A DNA stretch of 11,726 bases from G963674665 sp964609625 (lineage in GTDB: Bacteria; Desulfobacterota; Desulfovibrionia; Desulfovibrionales; Desulfovibrionaceae), in NCBI GenBank assembly GCA_964609625.1, contig CAZSRS010000074.1, forward strand, positions 1 to 11,726, read 5' to 3'. This document shows positions 1-5,814 of the stretch, in pieces. The notes under the pieces are model-generated. The model was not told the DNA's origin. It searched no databases and saw nothing but the letters and a program-made list of their open reading frames with translations. The position numbers were made by a program, and so were the translations under genes. Each line of letters opens with the position of its first letter. Within the stretch, counting starts at the first letter, position 1.

Positions 1-57
1 CCCGCCCCGCGAGGACCCGGACTTTACATACACGCTTCTGGCTTGCTACAGGCGGTT

Positions 58-1176
58 ATGGGATATTCTGCATCGTTCATGGTGCCACGGCCGGTACCTG
101 CGCCCCTTTCTTCGCTCAAGCCCACGCTCGCGGCTCCAGGAGTACGGGGCGTACCCAGCATCGACGCCATGCGCGTGTTCGCCGCCCTAGGCGTGATCTG
201 CATGCACGCGGAGCCTCTCGTGCCGGGGCGTCTGGCCGTGGACACTCCCCTGAGCATGACACTTGCCTGGTGTATCCAGGTCCTGTCCTTGTTTGCCGTG
301 CCCTACTTTTTCATCGTCTCGGGTCATTTTTTCGGCAACGAGGCCCGTGCTTCCTCGCCTCTCGTTGCCTTCAGACGCCTGGCTGCCCGTCTTGTCCCCA
401 TGTTCCTGTTCTGGGATCTGTTTTTTGCATTGGCCCCCACGCCATACGCAGCGGGGCGTTTCGGTTTCTTCCCAGCCATCTGGCGCAACCTTGGCTTTCT
501 GCTCAGGGATCTGCGGGACAACCCCCTGAAGGTGCTGTACGACGGCTCCTCCATTCAACTGTGGTTCCTGCCTGCCTGTATCATCGCCGCGGGGCTGGCG
601 ACCCTGTTTTTGTCCATGAAACGCCCCACCGCGATGCTGGTTCTGGGAGTGGCCCTGTTCCTTATCGGGCTGCTGGGGCAGGCCTGGGGTGAGGCGTTGG
701 ATTTCCTGGTTTCCAGGAGGTTCGGCATCAACACCAGGCTGGGTCCGTATTTCGGCGCGCCCTTGTTTTTTCTGGGGGTCTGGAGTTCCGAGCATGCCGT
801 GCCACGACGCGAACTCTCGGTCCTGGTTGCCGCTGGAGGTTTGGGTTTGCTGTTCCTGGAGGCTTGGTTCCTGATGCGTCTGGGCGCGCATTTGGGTCAT
901 TACTACTGCAGCAGTATCCCCCTGGCACTGGGACTGCTTTGGTTGACCTTGAGCGCACCGAACATGTTCGGTCGTGCGATTCTGCCCAAATTGGGGCGGC
1001 TGACACCGGGCGTCTTTCTGCTCCACGTGTATGTTTTGACCATGTTCGAGCAGTTCTGCTTCGTGTATTTCGAGTATGCGGCGTTTCAACTGTCGCTCCC
1101 CGTGCTGCTGTTTGCGCTTTCCGCCGCTGTAACACTGGTCTTGCGACATATTCCCTGGTTGCGGCGGACGGTATGA
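58..1176 (+). CDS. Membrane O-acyltransferase (acyltransferase 3 family)
   Basis: This is probably an integral inner-membrane enzyme that moves an acyl (often acetyl) group onto a sugar of a surface polysaccharide or glycan; the real substrate cannot be told. Counting from the ATG at 58 (372 aa), the N-terminus carries IDAMRVFAALGVICMHAEP, with Arg39 and His50 ten residues apart. This R-X10-H spacing is the signature of the acyltransferase 3 family. About ten hydrophobic segments follow, for example FAVPYFFIVSGHFFG, MLVLGVALFLIGLLG and the last pair around FLLHVYVLTMF and LLFALSAAVTLVL, giving the usual family size. The start is uncertain. The frame is open to the window edge, a TTG at 43 and an ATG at 79 are alternatives, and no well-spaced ribosome site is visible. 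The gene stands apart from the flagellar operon, so a role in modifying surface or flagellar glycan is only a guess. Confidence 0.82.
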   Translation: MGYSASFMVPRPVPAPLSSLKPTLAAPGVRGVPSIDAMRVFAALGVICMHAEPLVPGRLAVDTPLSMTLAWCIQVLSLFAVPYFFIVSGHFFGNEARASSPLVAFRRLAARLVPMFLFWDLFFALAPTPYAAGRFGFFPAIWRNLGFLLRDLRDNPLKVLYDGSSIQLWFLPACIIAAGLATLFLSMKRPTAMLVLGVALFLIGLLGQAWGEALDFLVSRRFGINTRLGPYFGAPLFFLGVWSSEHAVPRRELSVLVAAGGLGLLFLEAWFLMRLGAHLGHYYCSSIPLALGLLWLTLSAPNMFGRAILPKLGRLTPGVFLLHVYVLTMFEQFCFVYFEYAAFQLSLPVLLFALSAAVTLVLRHIPWLRRTV

Positions 1177-1297
1177 GCCAACCATGTACCGGGAAAAGGT
1201 GCTTAGGTGTTCCGAGTCAATGATGATTTCTGAACCTGGAGTTCCGAAATCAACGGTATTGAACAGGCGTGTTGTTCTCATTCAGTCAGTTAGCGTG

Positions 1298-1313
1298 TGG
1301 CACGTGAAATGCT
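1298..1313 (+). promoter_or_regulatory. Sigma-54 (RpoN) promoter, -24/-12 type
   Basis: The sequence TGGCACGTGAAATGCT matches the sigma-54 consensus TGGCACG-N4-TTGCW at all but one defined position. The invariant GG (1299-1300) and GC (1311-1312) are exactly ten bases apart. The predicted transcription start is near 1324, giving a leader of about 70 bases before the small secreted protein gene at 1395. Such promoters need an AAA+ enhancer-binding activator. No activator site was recognised in the roughly 120 bases upstream. Confidence 0.85.
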
Positions 1314-1325
1314 TCGGCGCGGTCG

Positions 1326-1343
1326 CGTGGCGTGACCGCCACG
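1326..1343 (+). promoter_or_regulatory. 5' leader hairpin just after the predicted start of transcription
   Basis: CGTGGCG (1326-1332) and CGCCACG (1337-1343) form a perfect 7-bp stem with a TGAC loop. With a sigma-54 start near 1324, this hairpin would sit at the extreme 5' end of the mRNA, a position that in other bacteria protects transcripts from decay. It lacks a U-tract, so it is not a terminator. The pairing is seen directly; the function is inferred. Confidence 0.45.
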
Positions 1344-1394
1344 TTGGCCTGGATTTTTCGGCCGCACATTACAATTCACCGTGGAGGAAGTTCG

Positions 1395-1634
1395 ATGCGA
1401 CGCATTTTTTTCTTGTCGGTTCTGTGTAGTATGCTGCTTCTTGTGGGCAACGCCGTGGCTTTTGAAGTGGGCGAGCACGTGGAGGTTTGCAATGACGCTG
1501 GCGCTTACATCCTGCTGGATGCCGAAGCCGAGTGCACGGGCGAAGTGCTTGATGTCCAGGTGGTCGAGGTTCGGGAAGGCGAGATCGACGTCAAGATCGG
1601 CGACCAGAAAATCGCCACGGTGCCCCTACACTAG
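1395..1634 (+). CDS. Small secreted protein of unknown function (79 aa)
   Basis: I do not recognise the family. The ATG at 1395 is preceded by a strong ribosome site, GGAGGAAG (1383-1390). An in-frame upstream ATG at 1332 lies inside the leader hairpin and would spoil the signal peptide, so it is not chosen. The N-terminus is a classic signal peptide: MRR, a hydrophobic core (FFLSVLCSMLLLVG), then NAVA with predicted cleavage after residue 22. The mature 57-residue protein is acidic and has two cysteines (32 and 47) that could form a disulfide in the periplasm. Its alternating hydrophobic C-terminal half (LDVQVVEVREGEIDVKIG) suggests a small beta-barrel or SH3-like fold, which is inference. 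The gene is monocistronic, with a sigma-54 promoter upstream and an intrinsic terminator downstream, so its expression is probably tied to an activator-controlled programme. Confidence 0.8.
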   Translation: MRRIFFLSVLCSMLLLVGNAVAFEVGEHVEVCNDAGAYILLDAEAECTGEVLDVQVVEVREGEIDVKIGDQKIATVPLH

Positions 1635-1703
1635 CTTTCCGATGGGAGAGGTGTTTCCACGTCGGCCATGCCCGGCGCGAACCGTTCCCGCACAAGTGTA
1701 CAG

Positions 1704-1733
1704 ACCGCGCGGCCAAGTCCGCGCGGTTTTTTT
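1704..1733 (+). terminator. Intrinsic terminator after the small secreted protein gene
   Basis: ACCGCGCGG (1704-1712) pairs perfectly with CCGCGCGGT (1719-1727) around a 6-base CCAAGT loop. Seven T residues (1727-1733) end the structure. This separates the sigma-54 unit from the siaB-siaC unit. Confidence 0.92.
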
Positions 1734-1758
1734 ATGGTGCGCCCGGCATGGCGAAGAC

Positions 1759-1787
1759 TTTACGCATCCCGTTGCCGCAGGTATGAA
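1759..1787 (+). promoter_or_regulatory. Candidate sigma-70 promoter for the siaB-siaC pair
   Basis: TTTACG (1759-1764) and TATGAA (1782-1787) are separated by 17 bases, and each matches the housekeeping -35/-10 consensus at 4 of 6 positions. It lies between the upstream terminator and the siaB start, which is where a promoter is needed. The match is moderate and not proof. Confidence 0.4.
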
Positions 1788-1825
1788 AGGATGAACTTCT
1801 CCCATGGGGGGATCAAGGACGCTCC

Positions 1826-2365
1826 ATGAACGAAGACCTTCTCGATTTGCAACGGGAAATGGACGAGGCCGGGATTATTTTCTGTTTTCGCGGTGCCATC
1901 ACCCAGGATATCATCATCAGTCTCGGAGATGCCTTGAAAAGGCAAATGGAACTGCGCAAGGCCAACATGCGCACGAACATGCGTGTGTTCTCCGCCTTTA
2001 TCGAGCTGGTGCAAAACATCGACCGCTACTCCGCCGAACGTGAGCCGTTGAGCGAAGAGAGGAGCGTGAGCTACGGCATTATCGTCATCGGCAACAAGGA
2101 GGAGTCCTTTTTTCTGCGTTGCGGCAACAGTATCGACCGTGCGCGACAAAAGGAACTCGACGATCTGCTCAGGCAACTCGAGGGCATGAACCACCAGGAG
2201 CTCAAGGCTTTTTTCCGGGAACAACGGCGCAAGGAAACGCCGGACGAAAGCCGTGGAGCGGGGCTGGGCTTCATCGAACTGGCGCGGAGCTCCACGAGCA
2301 TGCGGCATTCGTTCACCCCTCTCAGCGAGGAGGAGACTTTTTTTTCCGTGGTCGTTACCATATGA
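1826..2365 (+). CDS. siaB: SiaB family protein kinase (GHKL/anti-sigma-like)
   Basis: This 179-aa cytoplasmic protein resembles Pseudomonas SiaB, a kinase with a GHKL ATP-binding fold that phosphorylates the small partner SiaC. Visible support includes the N-terminal GIIFCFRGAITQDII segment. An N-box-like ELVQNIDRYS (residues 60-69) carries the Glu and Asn expected near ATP/Mg. A glycine-rich box, SRGAGLGFIELAR (142-154), precedes the closing strand FFSVVVTI. Length and motif order fit the family, and no sensor, receiver or transmembrane part is present. The ATG at 1826 has an AAGGA ribosome site (1815-1819) at good spacing. The stop is followed after 10 bases by the siaC start, so the two are co-transcribed and probably translationally coupled. 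The name rests on motif recognition. An older reading, a stand-alone anti-sigma/histidine-kinase-like ATPase, amounts to nearly the same thing. Confidence 0.85.
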   Translation: MNEDLLDLQREMDEAGIIFCFRGAITQDIIISLGDALKRQMELRKANMRTNMRVFSAFIELVQNIDRYSAEREPLSEERSVSYGIIVIGNKEESFFLRCGNSIDRARQKELDDLLRQLEGMNHQELKAFFREQRRKETPDESRGAGLGFIELARSSTSMRHSFTPLSEEETFFSVVVTI

Positions 2366-2375
2366 GGAGCACGGC

Positions 2376-2759
2376 ATGGATCCCTTGATCCAGGAGCAGA
2401 CCCGACAAATCCCGGAGGTGCGTTTCGACGCCGCCGCGCCGGTTCTGACAATTCGAGGAGAATCCTATCCTGAAAACGCCGGGGCGTTTTACGCTCCCAT
2501 GCTGCGGTGGCTGGAGACCTTTTTGGTCCAGGGCACCACGCCTGTGGTTTTGGACCTGACCATTACCTATTGCAACAGCTCGAGTTCAAAAGCCCTGCTG
2601 GACATCATGGGCATGCTAGACCAAGCGGCGGCCGTGGGGCGTCAAGTCGTCATAACCTGGCGGTATCACGAGGAGAACGACATGGGTCTGGAGTACGGTG
2701 AGGACTTCAGGGCAGACCTCGCCCATGTGCGGTTCAACCTGTTCCCCTTCAGCGACTGA
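2376..2759 (+). CDS. siaC: SiaC family regulatory phosphoprotein (DUF1987)
   Basis: This 127-aa protein is the likely substrate of the adjacent kinase. In Pseudomonas, unphosphorylated SiaC binds and activates the diguanylate cyclase SiaD, promoting cyclic-di-GMP output and aggregation. Family hallmarks seen here are VRFDAAAPVLTIRGESYPEN (residues 15-34), the phosphosite loop YCNSSSSKALLDI (65-77), WRYHEENDMGLEYGEDF (95-111) and the C-terminal FNLFPFSD. The phosphoacceptor position, remembered as Thr68 in Pseudomonas SiaC, is Ser68 here. The ATG at 2376 is preceded by GAGGAG (2364-2369), which overlaps the siaB stop codon, so translation is probably coupled. An open frame extends further upstream but lies inside siaB and is not used. 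No siaA (phosphatase) or siaD (cyclase) is in the window. Confidence 0.88.
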   Translation: MDPLIQEQTRQIPEVRFDAAAPVLTIRGESYPENAGAFYAPMLRWLETFLVQGTTPVVLDLTITYCNSSSSKALLDIMGMLDQAAAVGRQVVITWRYHEENDMGLEYGEDFRADLAHVRFNLFPFSD

Positions 2760-2955
2760 GTGTCGCCGAGGTCCCTGTCCAGCAGCGAAGAGGTGGTTTG
2801 CACGGTATACGCCGCCAATCCGGTAGGCGCCGGGAACGCGCGCCACACCGAGGGCACAGCCTCATAACGCGTAGCATTTCCGCGGTTTGGCGCAACGGCA
2901 TGCGTGCAAGACCGAGGCGCCAGAATCCCTGACGGAATCTTTCAAGACGATATTG
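2760..2955. other. GC-rich non-coding spacer between siaC and its terminator
   Basis: These 196 bases hold no supported reading frame. Short GC-rich inverted segments occur (GGCGCC-type words near 2826 and 2913). No tRNA, riboswitch or promoter was recognised. It may be a long 3' untranslated region of siaBC, or a small RNA that ends at the following terminator; the sequence alone does not decide. Confidence 0.35.
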
Positions 2956-2999
2956 GGCCGCCCATCACTTCCATTTCGGAAGGATCGGGCGGCCTTTTT
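2956..2999 (+). terminator. Strong intrinsic terminator upstream of the flagellar operon
   Basis: GGCCGCCC (2956-2963) pairs with GGGCGGCC (2987-2994). The stem continues inward with ATC/GAT and TTCC/GGAA around an ATTTC loop, and five T residues (2995-2999) follow. It isolates the flagellar operon from siaBC readthrough. Confidence 0.9.
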
Positions 3000-3187
3000 G
3001 CGTTCAGGCCCCGTCTCTGCGTCCCATCGTTGTCCAGGTGACATGTGTTGATTCCCCTGCTTCAGTCTTGCTCAAGTTGGCTTCACGTTTCCTGAAGAAA
3101 TCCTTACGCGATTATAACGAGCTTTACGCACTGTTAATGGATGTATTGCTGGTCTCCATACGTATAATGTTGCAAAGGAGGCGATCA
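3000..3187 (+). promoter_or_regulatory. Leader/promoter region of the flagellar hook operon (promoter not resolved)
   Basis: The operon must start here, because a terminator lies just upstream and the first gene begins at 3188. From about 3061 the DNA becomes AT-rich. TATAAC (3113-3118) and a perfect TATAAT (3163-3168) are visible, but neither has a convincing -35 box, and the second is too close to the ribosome site. A near sigma-54 element, TTGGCTTCACGTTTCCT (3077-3093), has the GG but reads CC where GC is expected. None can be called with confidence. Confidence 0.35.
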
Positions 3188-3460
3188 GTGAGGATACATG
3201 TAGATAAATATATCCATGATACCGGCGTTCTTCTGTGGGGAGGAGACATTTTTGAGGGTCTCTCAAGAAGCTCATTCCTGTGTCCAGGAAACAACACAAT
3301 AGCAGGATATCTTGACAAAAAACTTCCAGCGAAAGCGAGAAAGGCAGTAGAGACGCATATTGCAGCATGCAAGGAGTGCAGAAGAGATATAATAGAGTTA
3401 AGAAGAATGATATTATCAATCAACAACGACACTGAAATGGAGGACGAAAATGTATATTGA
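3188..3460 (+). CDS. Zinc-finger (zf-HC2) small protein, anti-sigma-like
   Basis: This 90-aa protein begins at a GTG (3188) with an excellent ribosome site, AAAGGAGG (3174-3181), 6 bases upstream. A longer frame from 3038 lacks such a site. It carries Cys32, His57, Cys61 and Cys64, i.e. C-x24-H-x3-C-x2-C, the zinc-binding anti-sigma (ZAS/zf-HC2) pattern, within the typical helix pair AGYLDKKLPAKARKAVETHI and CKECRRDIIELRR. Family members bind and inhibit ECF sigma factors, often with redox or zinc sensing. Unlike most, this one has no transmembrane segment after the finger, so it should be cytoplasmic, and no sigma gene adjoins it. The gene overlaps flgD by 11 bases, so the two are coupled. 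It is AT-rich (about 41% GC by hand count over 3181-3420, against 60% in a sampled 60-base stretch of flgD at 3841-3900). It uses AGA, ATA and TTA codons that the neighbours avoid, hinting at separate ancestry. Confidence 0.8.
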   Translation: MRIHVDKYIHDTGVLLWGGDIFEGLSRSSFLCPGNNTIAGYLDKKLPAKARKAVETHIAACKECRRDIIELRRMILSINNDTEMEDENVY

Positions 3461-4121
3461 TTCAGCATTGCAAAGCTCCCTGTATACGACAAGCCAGACA
3501 AGCAACTCATACGATTCGCTGAGTGGATCGGACTTCATGCTGCTGCTCATCGCGCAGCTCGAGAATCAGGATCCCCTGAATCCCATGTCGGATACGGACA
3601 TGCTTGCGGAGCTGGCCCAGTTTTCCAGTCTGGAGCAGCTCACCACGATGAACCAGACCCTGCAGACCATCTCGGACCAGTTCAGCGTGCAGACGGTGAA
3701 CAGCGCCCTGAGCTTCATCGGCCTGGACGTCGTGGCCGCGGGCAATGGCATCAGCAAGGGCGCGGATGGTGTCAGCGAACTCTACTACACGCTGCCTGAA
3801 GACGCCGCATCGGCAACGGCGAACATCTACGACGAGGACGGTTCCCTCGTGACCAGTGTGTCCCTCACCGACCTCACCTCGGGTGAGCATTCCTTCACCT
3901 GGGACGGCCGGGATTCCTTCGGCGCCGAGGCGGCCGACAGCAAGTACACGGTGAGTATCGAGGCCAGAGGGCAGGACGGCGATCTGCTCACGGTCAGCAC
4001 CCTGTGCAAGGGCACGGTGGTGGGCCTGACCACTTCCAACGGCAGCACGGTCTTCGAACTCGATGACGGGCGCACGGTGGATATCATGGCGGTCACCCGG
4101 GTCCATTCGCCGTCCGCCTGA
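3450..4121 (+). CDS. flgD: Flagellar hook capping/assembly protein FlgD
   Basis: FlgD is the temporary cap at the growing tip of the hook, exported through the flagellar type III apparatus, and lets FlgE subunits assemble. The conserved N-terminal block is present as FMLLLIAQLENQDPLNPM (residues 29-46), then DMLAELAQFSSLEQLTTMNQ (50-69). The central Ig-like domain shows GEHSFTWDGRDSFG (145-158) and KYTVSIEARG. The C-terminal Tudor-like part ends DDGRTVDIMAVTRV. At 223 aa the length is normal. The ATG at 3450 has GGAGGA (3439-3444) upstream and overlaps the end of the zinc-finger gene. The first 20 or so codons, before the conserved block, share the AT-rich composition of the preceding gene; from about 3510 the GC-rich style of the operon begins. 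Confidence 0.95.
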   Translation: MYIDSALQSSLYTTSQTSNSYDSLSGSDFMLLLIAQLENQDPLNPMSDTDMLAELAQFSSLEQLTTMNQTLQTISDQFSVQTVNSALSFIGLDVVAAGNGISKGADGVSELYYTLPEDAASATANIYDEDGSLVTSVSLTDLTSGEHSFTWDGRDSFGAEAADSKYTVSIEARGQDGDLLTVSTLCKGTVVGLTTSNGSTVFELDDGRTVDIMAVTRVHSPSA

Positions 4122-4189
4122 GCGCGGGAGTGATTTCCTCACACAACGAGGTCCGGTTGATTTCCGGCTCTCTTTTCCGCCCCCCTGTC

Positions 4190-4204
4190 AGGAGGCACGA
4201 GGAG
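4190..4204 (+). promoter_or_regulatory. Double ribosome-binding tract before flgE
   Basis: Two Shine-Dalgarno-like tracts lie in tandem, AGGAGG (4190-4195) and GAGGAG (4199-4204). The second is 7 bases from the flgE ATG at 4212. This gap (4122-4211) is the only one of real size inside the operon. The paired sites may raise translation of the very abundant hook protein, or the first may be chance. Confidence 0.5.
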
Positions 4205-4211
4205 CAGTATC

Positions 4212-5804
4212 ATGAGTACACTGACCAGCGCCCTATATGCAGGCATCTCGGGCCTGACCGCCCACAGCCGGGCCATCTCCGTCGTGGGCAACAATTTGGC
4301 CAATTCCAACACCATCGGCTACAAGGCCTCGACCATTCAGTTCGAGGACATCTTCTACTCAACGGTGAACACCGCCAACGGCGCGGATCAGGTTGGGCAC
4401 GGGGTGGCAGTCTCCACCATCTACAACGATTTCAGCCAGGGATCCTACGAGTCGTCCACCTCGGTCACGGACGTGGCCATCGGGGGAAACGGGTTCTTCA
4501 TGGTAACCTCCCCGGTCACGGGCGCCACGTATTACACCCGGGCCGGCAACTTCAGCTTCGACAAGCAAGGCTACCTCGTCAACGCCCAGGGGTTCAGGGT
4601 CCAGGGCTGGCAGGCAGACACCTCTGCCACGGCCAGTGGCGTGAGTACCATGGGTGGACTGACGGACATCCAGCTCGAGAACATGCAGTCGCCGCCCCAG
4701 GCTACATCACTGGTCTCGTTGCTGCTGAACCTGGACAAGGACAGCGAGGAGAAGTCTGTCAATGCCAGCGACCCCTTCTTCGCGCTGCAGCAGGAGTGGG
4801 ACGGCACTCAGGATCCTCCCTTGGGGACCAACAGCTACACCTACCAGACCACGATCACGGTGTACGACGAATCCGGATCGCCCCACGTGCTCACCGTGTA
4901 CTTCGATCCGGTTCAGGACGCCGCCGTGGCCAGCGGGGCCGGGGGCACGCAGACCTGGGAATTCATCGTGACCTGCGATCCCTCGGAGGATGGCAGGACC
5001 ATCGACGGACAGACATTGTCCACCACCTCCAGCGCCGGTCTGCTCATGTGCGGCACCCTCAGCTTCAGCTCCTCGGGCCAGTTGCAGGGCATGACGGCCT
5101 TCACCCTGGGCGACACCGCGAGCGGCGATCTGCACGATCTGAGCAACTGGACTCCCGCGGAGATCAACGACGACGGCTACCCGGTGTTCACCGCCAACTT
5201 CAGCAGGTCCGATGACGCGAGCACCACCCAGGGTGCCAACGCCGTGGAGATCGGCCTGAACTTCGGTATCCACGACCGCACTCCCACGTCCACGTCGTGG
5301 AGCGGCGCCCCGGCCAATGCCTCGCTCATCGGCACGGACTCGGCCAACCTCTTCAACTTCGAAGACCCCGTGTTCAGCGCCAACACCACCACGTCGTACA
5401 GCTCGGCGTCCACCACCGTGAGCAGAAGCCAGGACGGCTATGCCTCCGGTTTTCTCGAATCCGTGTCCATCGATGCCAACGGCGTGATTTCAGGCCGGTT
5501 CTCCAACGGGCAAACCCTGGAACTCTGGGTCCTGGGTCTGGCCAGGTTCGACAACCAGCAGGGGTTGGTCAGCGAGGGCGGCAATCTCTTCTCGGCCAGC
5601 AGCACCTCCGGTCTGCCCATAACCGGAACGGCCAACACCAACGGCTTCGGCACGGTGGCCTCCAACACCCTCGAGCAGTCCAACGTGGACTACTCCGCGG
5701 AGCTGGTGGATCTCATCGTCTACCAGCGGGGATATCAGGCCAATTCCAAGGTCATCACCACGGTGGATTCCCTGATTCAGGAAGCCTTGAACCTGAAGCG
5801 CTAG
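4212..5804 (+). CDS. flgE: Flagellar hook protein FlgE
   Basis: FlgE polymerises into the curved hook that joins the rod to the filament. The N-terminal rod/hook motif is clear: TSALYAGISGLTAHSRAISV followed by NNLANSNTIGYKAS (residues 5-40). FlgE-typical blocks follow: VAIGGNGFFMV (88-98), YTRAGNFSFDKQGYLVNAQG (108-127) and GFLESVSIDANGVISGRFSN (413-432). The C-terminal helix, YSAELVDLIVYQRGYQANSK (494-513), is the family signature. At 530 aa it is longer than the roughly 400 aa of enteric FlgE; the extra length lies in the middle (about 140-410), the surface-exposed D2/D3 region, and is rich in Ser/Thr. It contains two cysteines (255 and 280). The stop overlaps the ribosome site of flgK. 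Confidence 0.96.
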   Translation: MSTLTSALYAGISGLTAHSRAISVVGNNLANSNTIGYKASTIQFEDIFYSTVNTANGADQVGHGVAVSTIYNDFSQGSYESSTSVTDVAIGGNGFFMVTSPVTGATYYTRAGNFSFDKQGYLVNAQGFRVQGWQADTSATASGVSTMGGLTDIQLENMQSPPQATSLVSLLLNLDKDSEEKSVNASDPFFALQQEWDGTQDPPLGTNSYTYQTTITVYDESGSPHVLTVYFDPVQDAAVASGAGGTQTWEFIVTCDPSEDGRTIDGQTLSTTSSAGLLMCGTLSFSSSGQLQGMTAFTLGDTASGDLHDLSNWTPAEINDDGYPVFTANFSRSDDASTTQGANAVEIGLNFGIHDRTPTSTSWSGAPANASLIGTDSANLFNFEDPVFSANTTTSYSSASTTVSRSQDGYASGFLESVSIDANGVISGRFSNGQTLELWVLGLARFDNQQGLVSEGGNLFSASSTSGLPITGTANTNGFGTVASNTLEQSNVDYSAELVDLIVYQRGYQANSKVITTVDSLIQEALNLKR

Positions 5805-5814
5805 GAGAGCGGCA

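Noticed and set aside
187..1281. Long minus-strand open frame (364 codons) opposite the acyltransferase
   Set aside because: It is a shadow of a GC-rich gene: rich in Gln, His and Arg, no recognisable domain, and runs through the sigma-54 promoter upstream of the next gene. The plus strand shows a clear family motif and membrane segments.
2862..3044. Minus-strand 60-codon frame between siaC and the zinc-finger gene
   Set aside because: It would read straight through the strong plus-strand terminator hairpin and has no recognisable domain.
3077..3093. Sigma-54-like element TTGGCTTCACGTTTCCT
   Set aside because: The spacing is right but the almost invariant GC of the -12 element reads CC, so it is kept only as a weak idea.
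3163..3168. Perfect TATAAT as -10 box of the flagellar operon
   Set aside because: No acceptable -35 box at 16-18 bases, and transcription would begin inside the ribosome site of the first gene.
3038..3187. Upstream GTG start extending the zinc-finger gene by 50 codons
   Set aside because: No ribosome site precedes it and the added residues resemble nothing, while the GTG at 3188 has a near-perfect AAAGGAGG at ideal distance.
4155..4168. GG-N10-GC between flgD and flgE
   Set aside because: Only the two dinucleotides match; the flanking -24 and -12 bases do not, so it is likely chance in GC-rich DNA.
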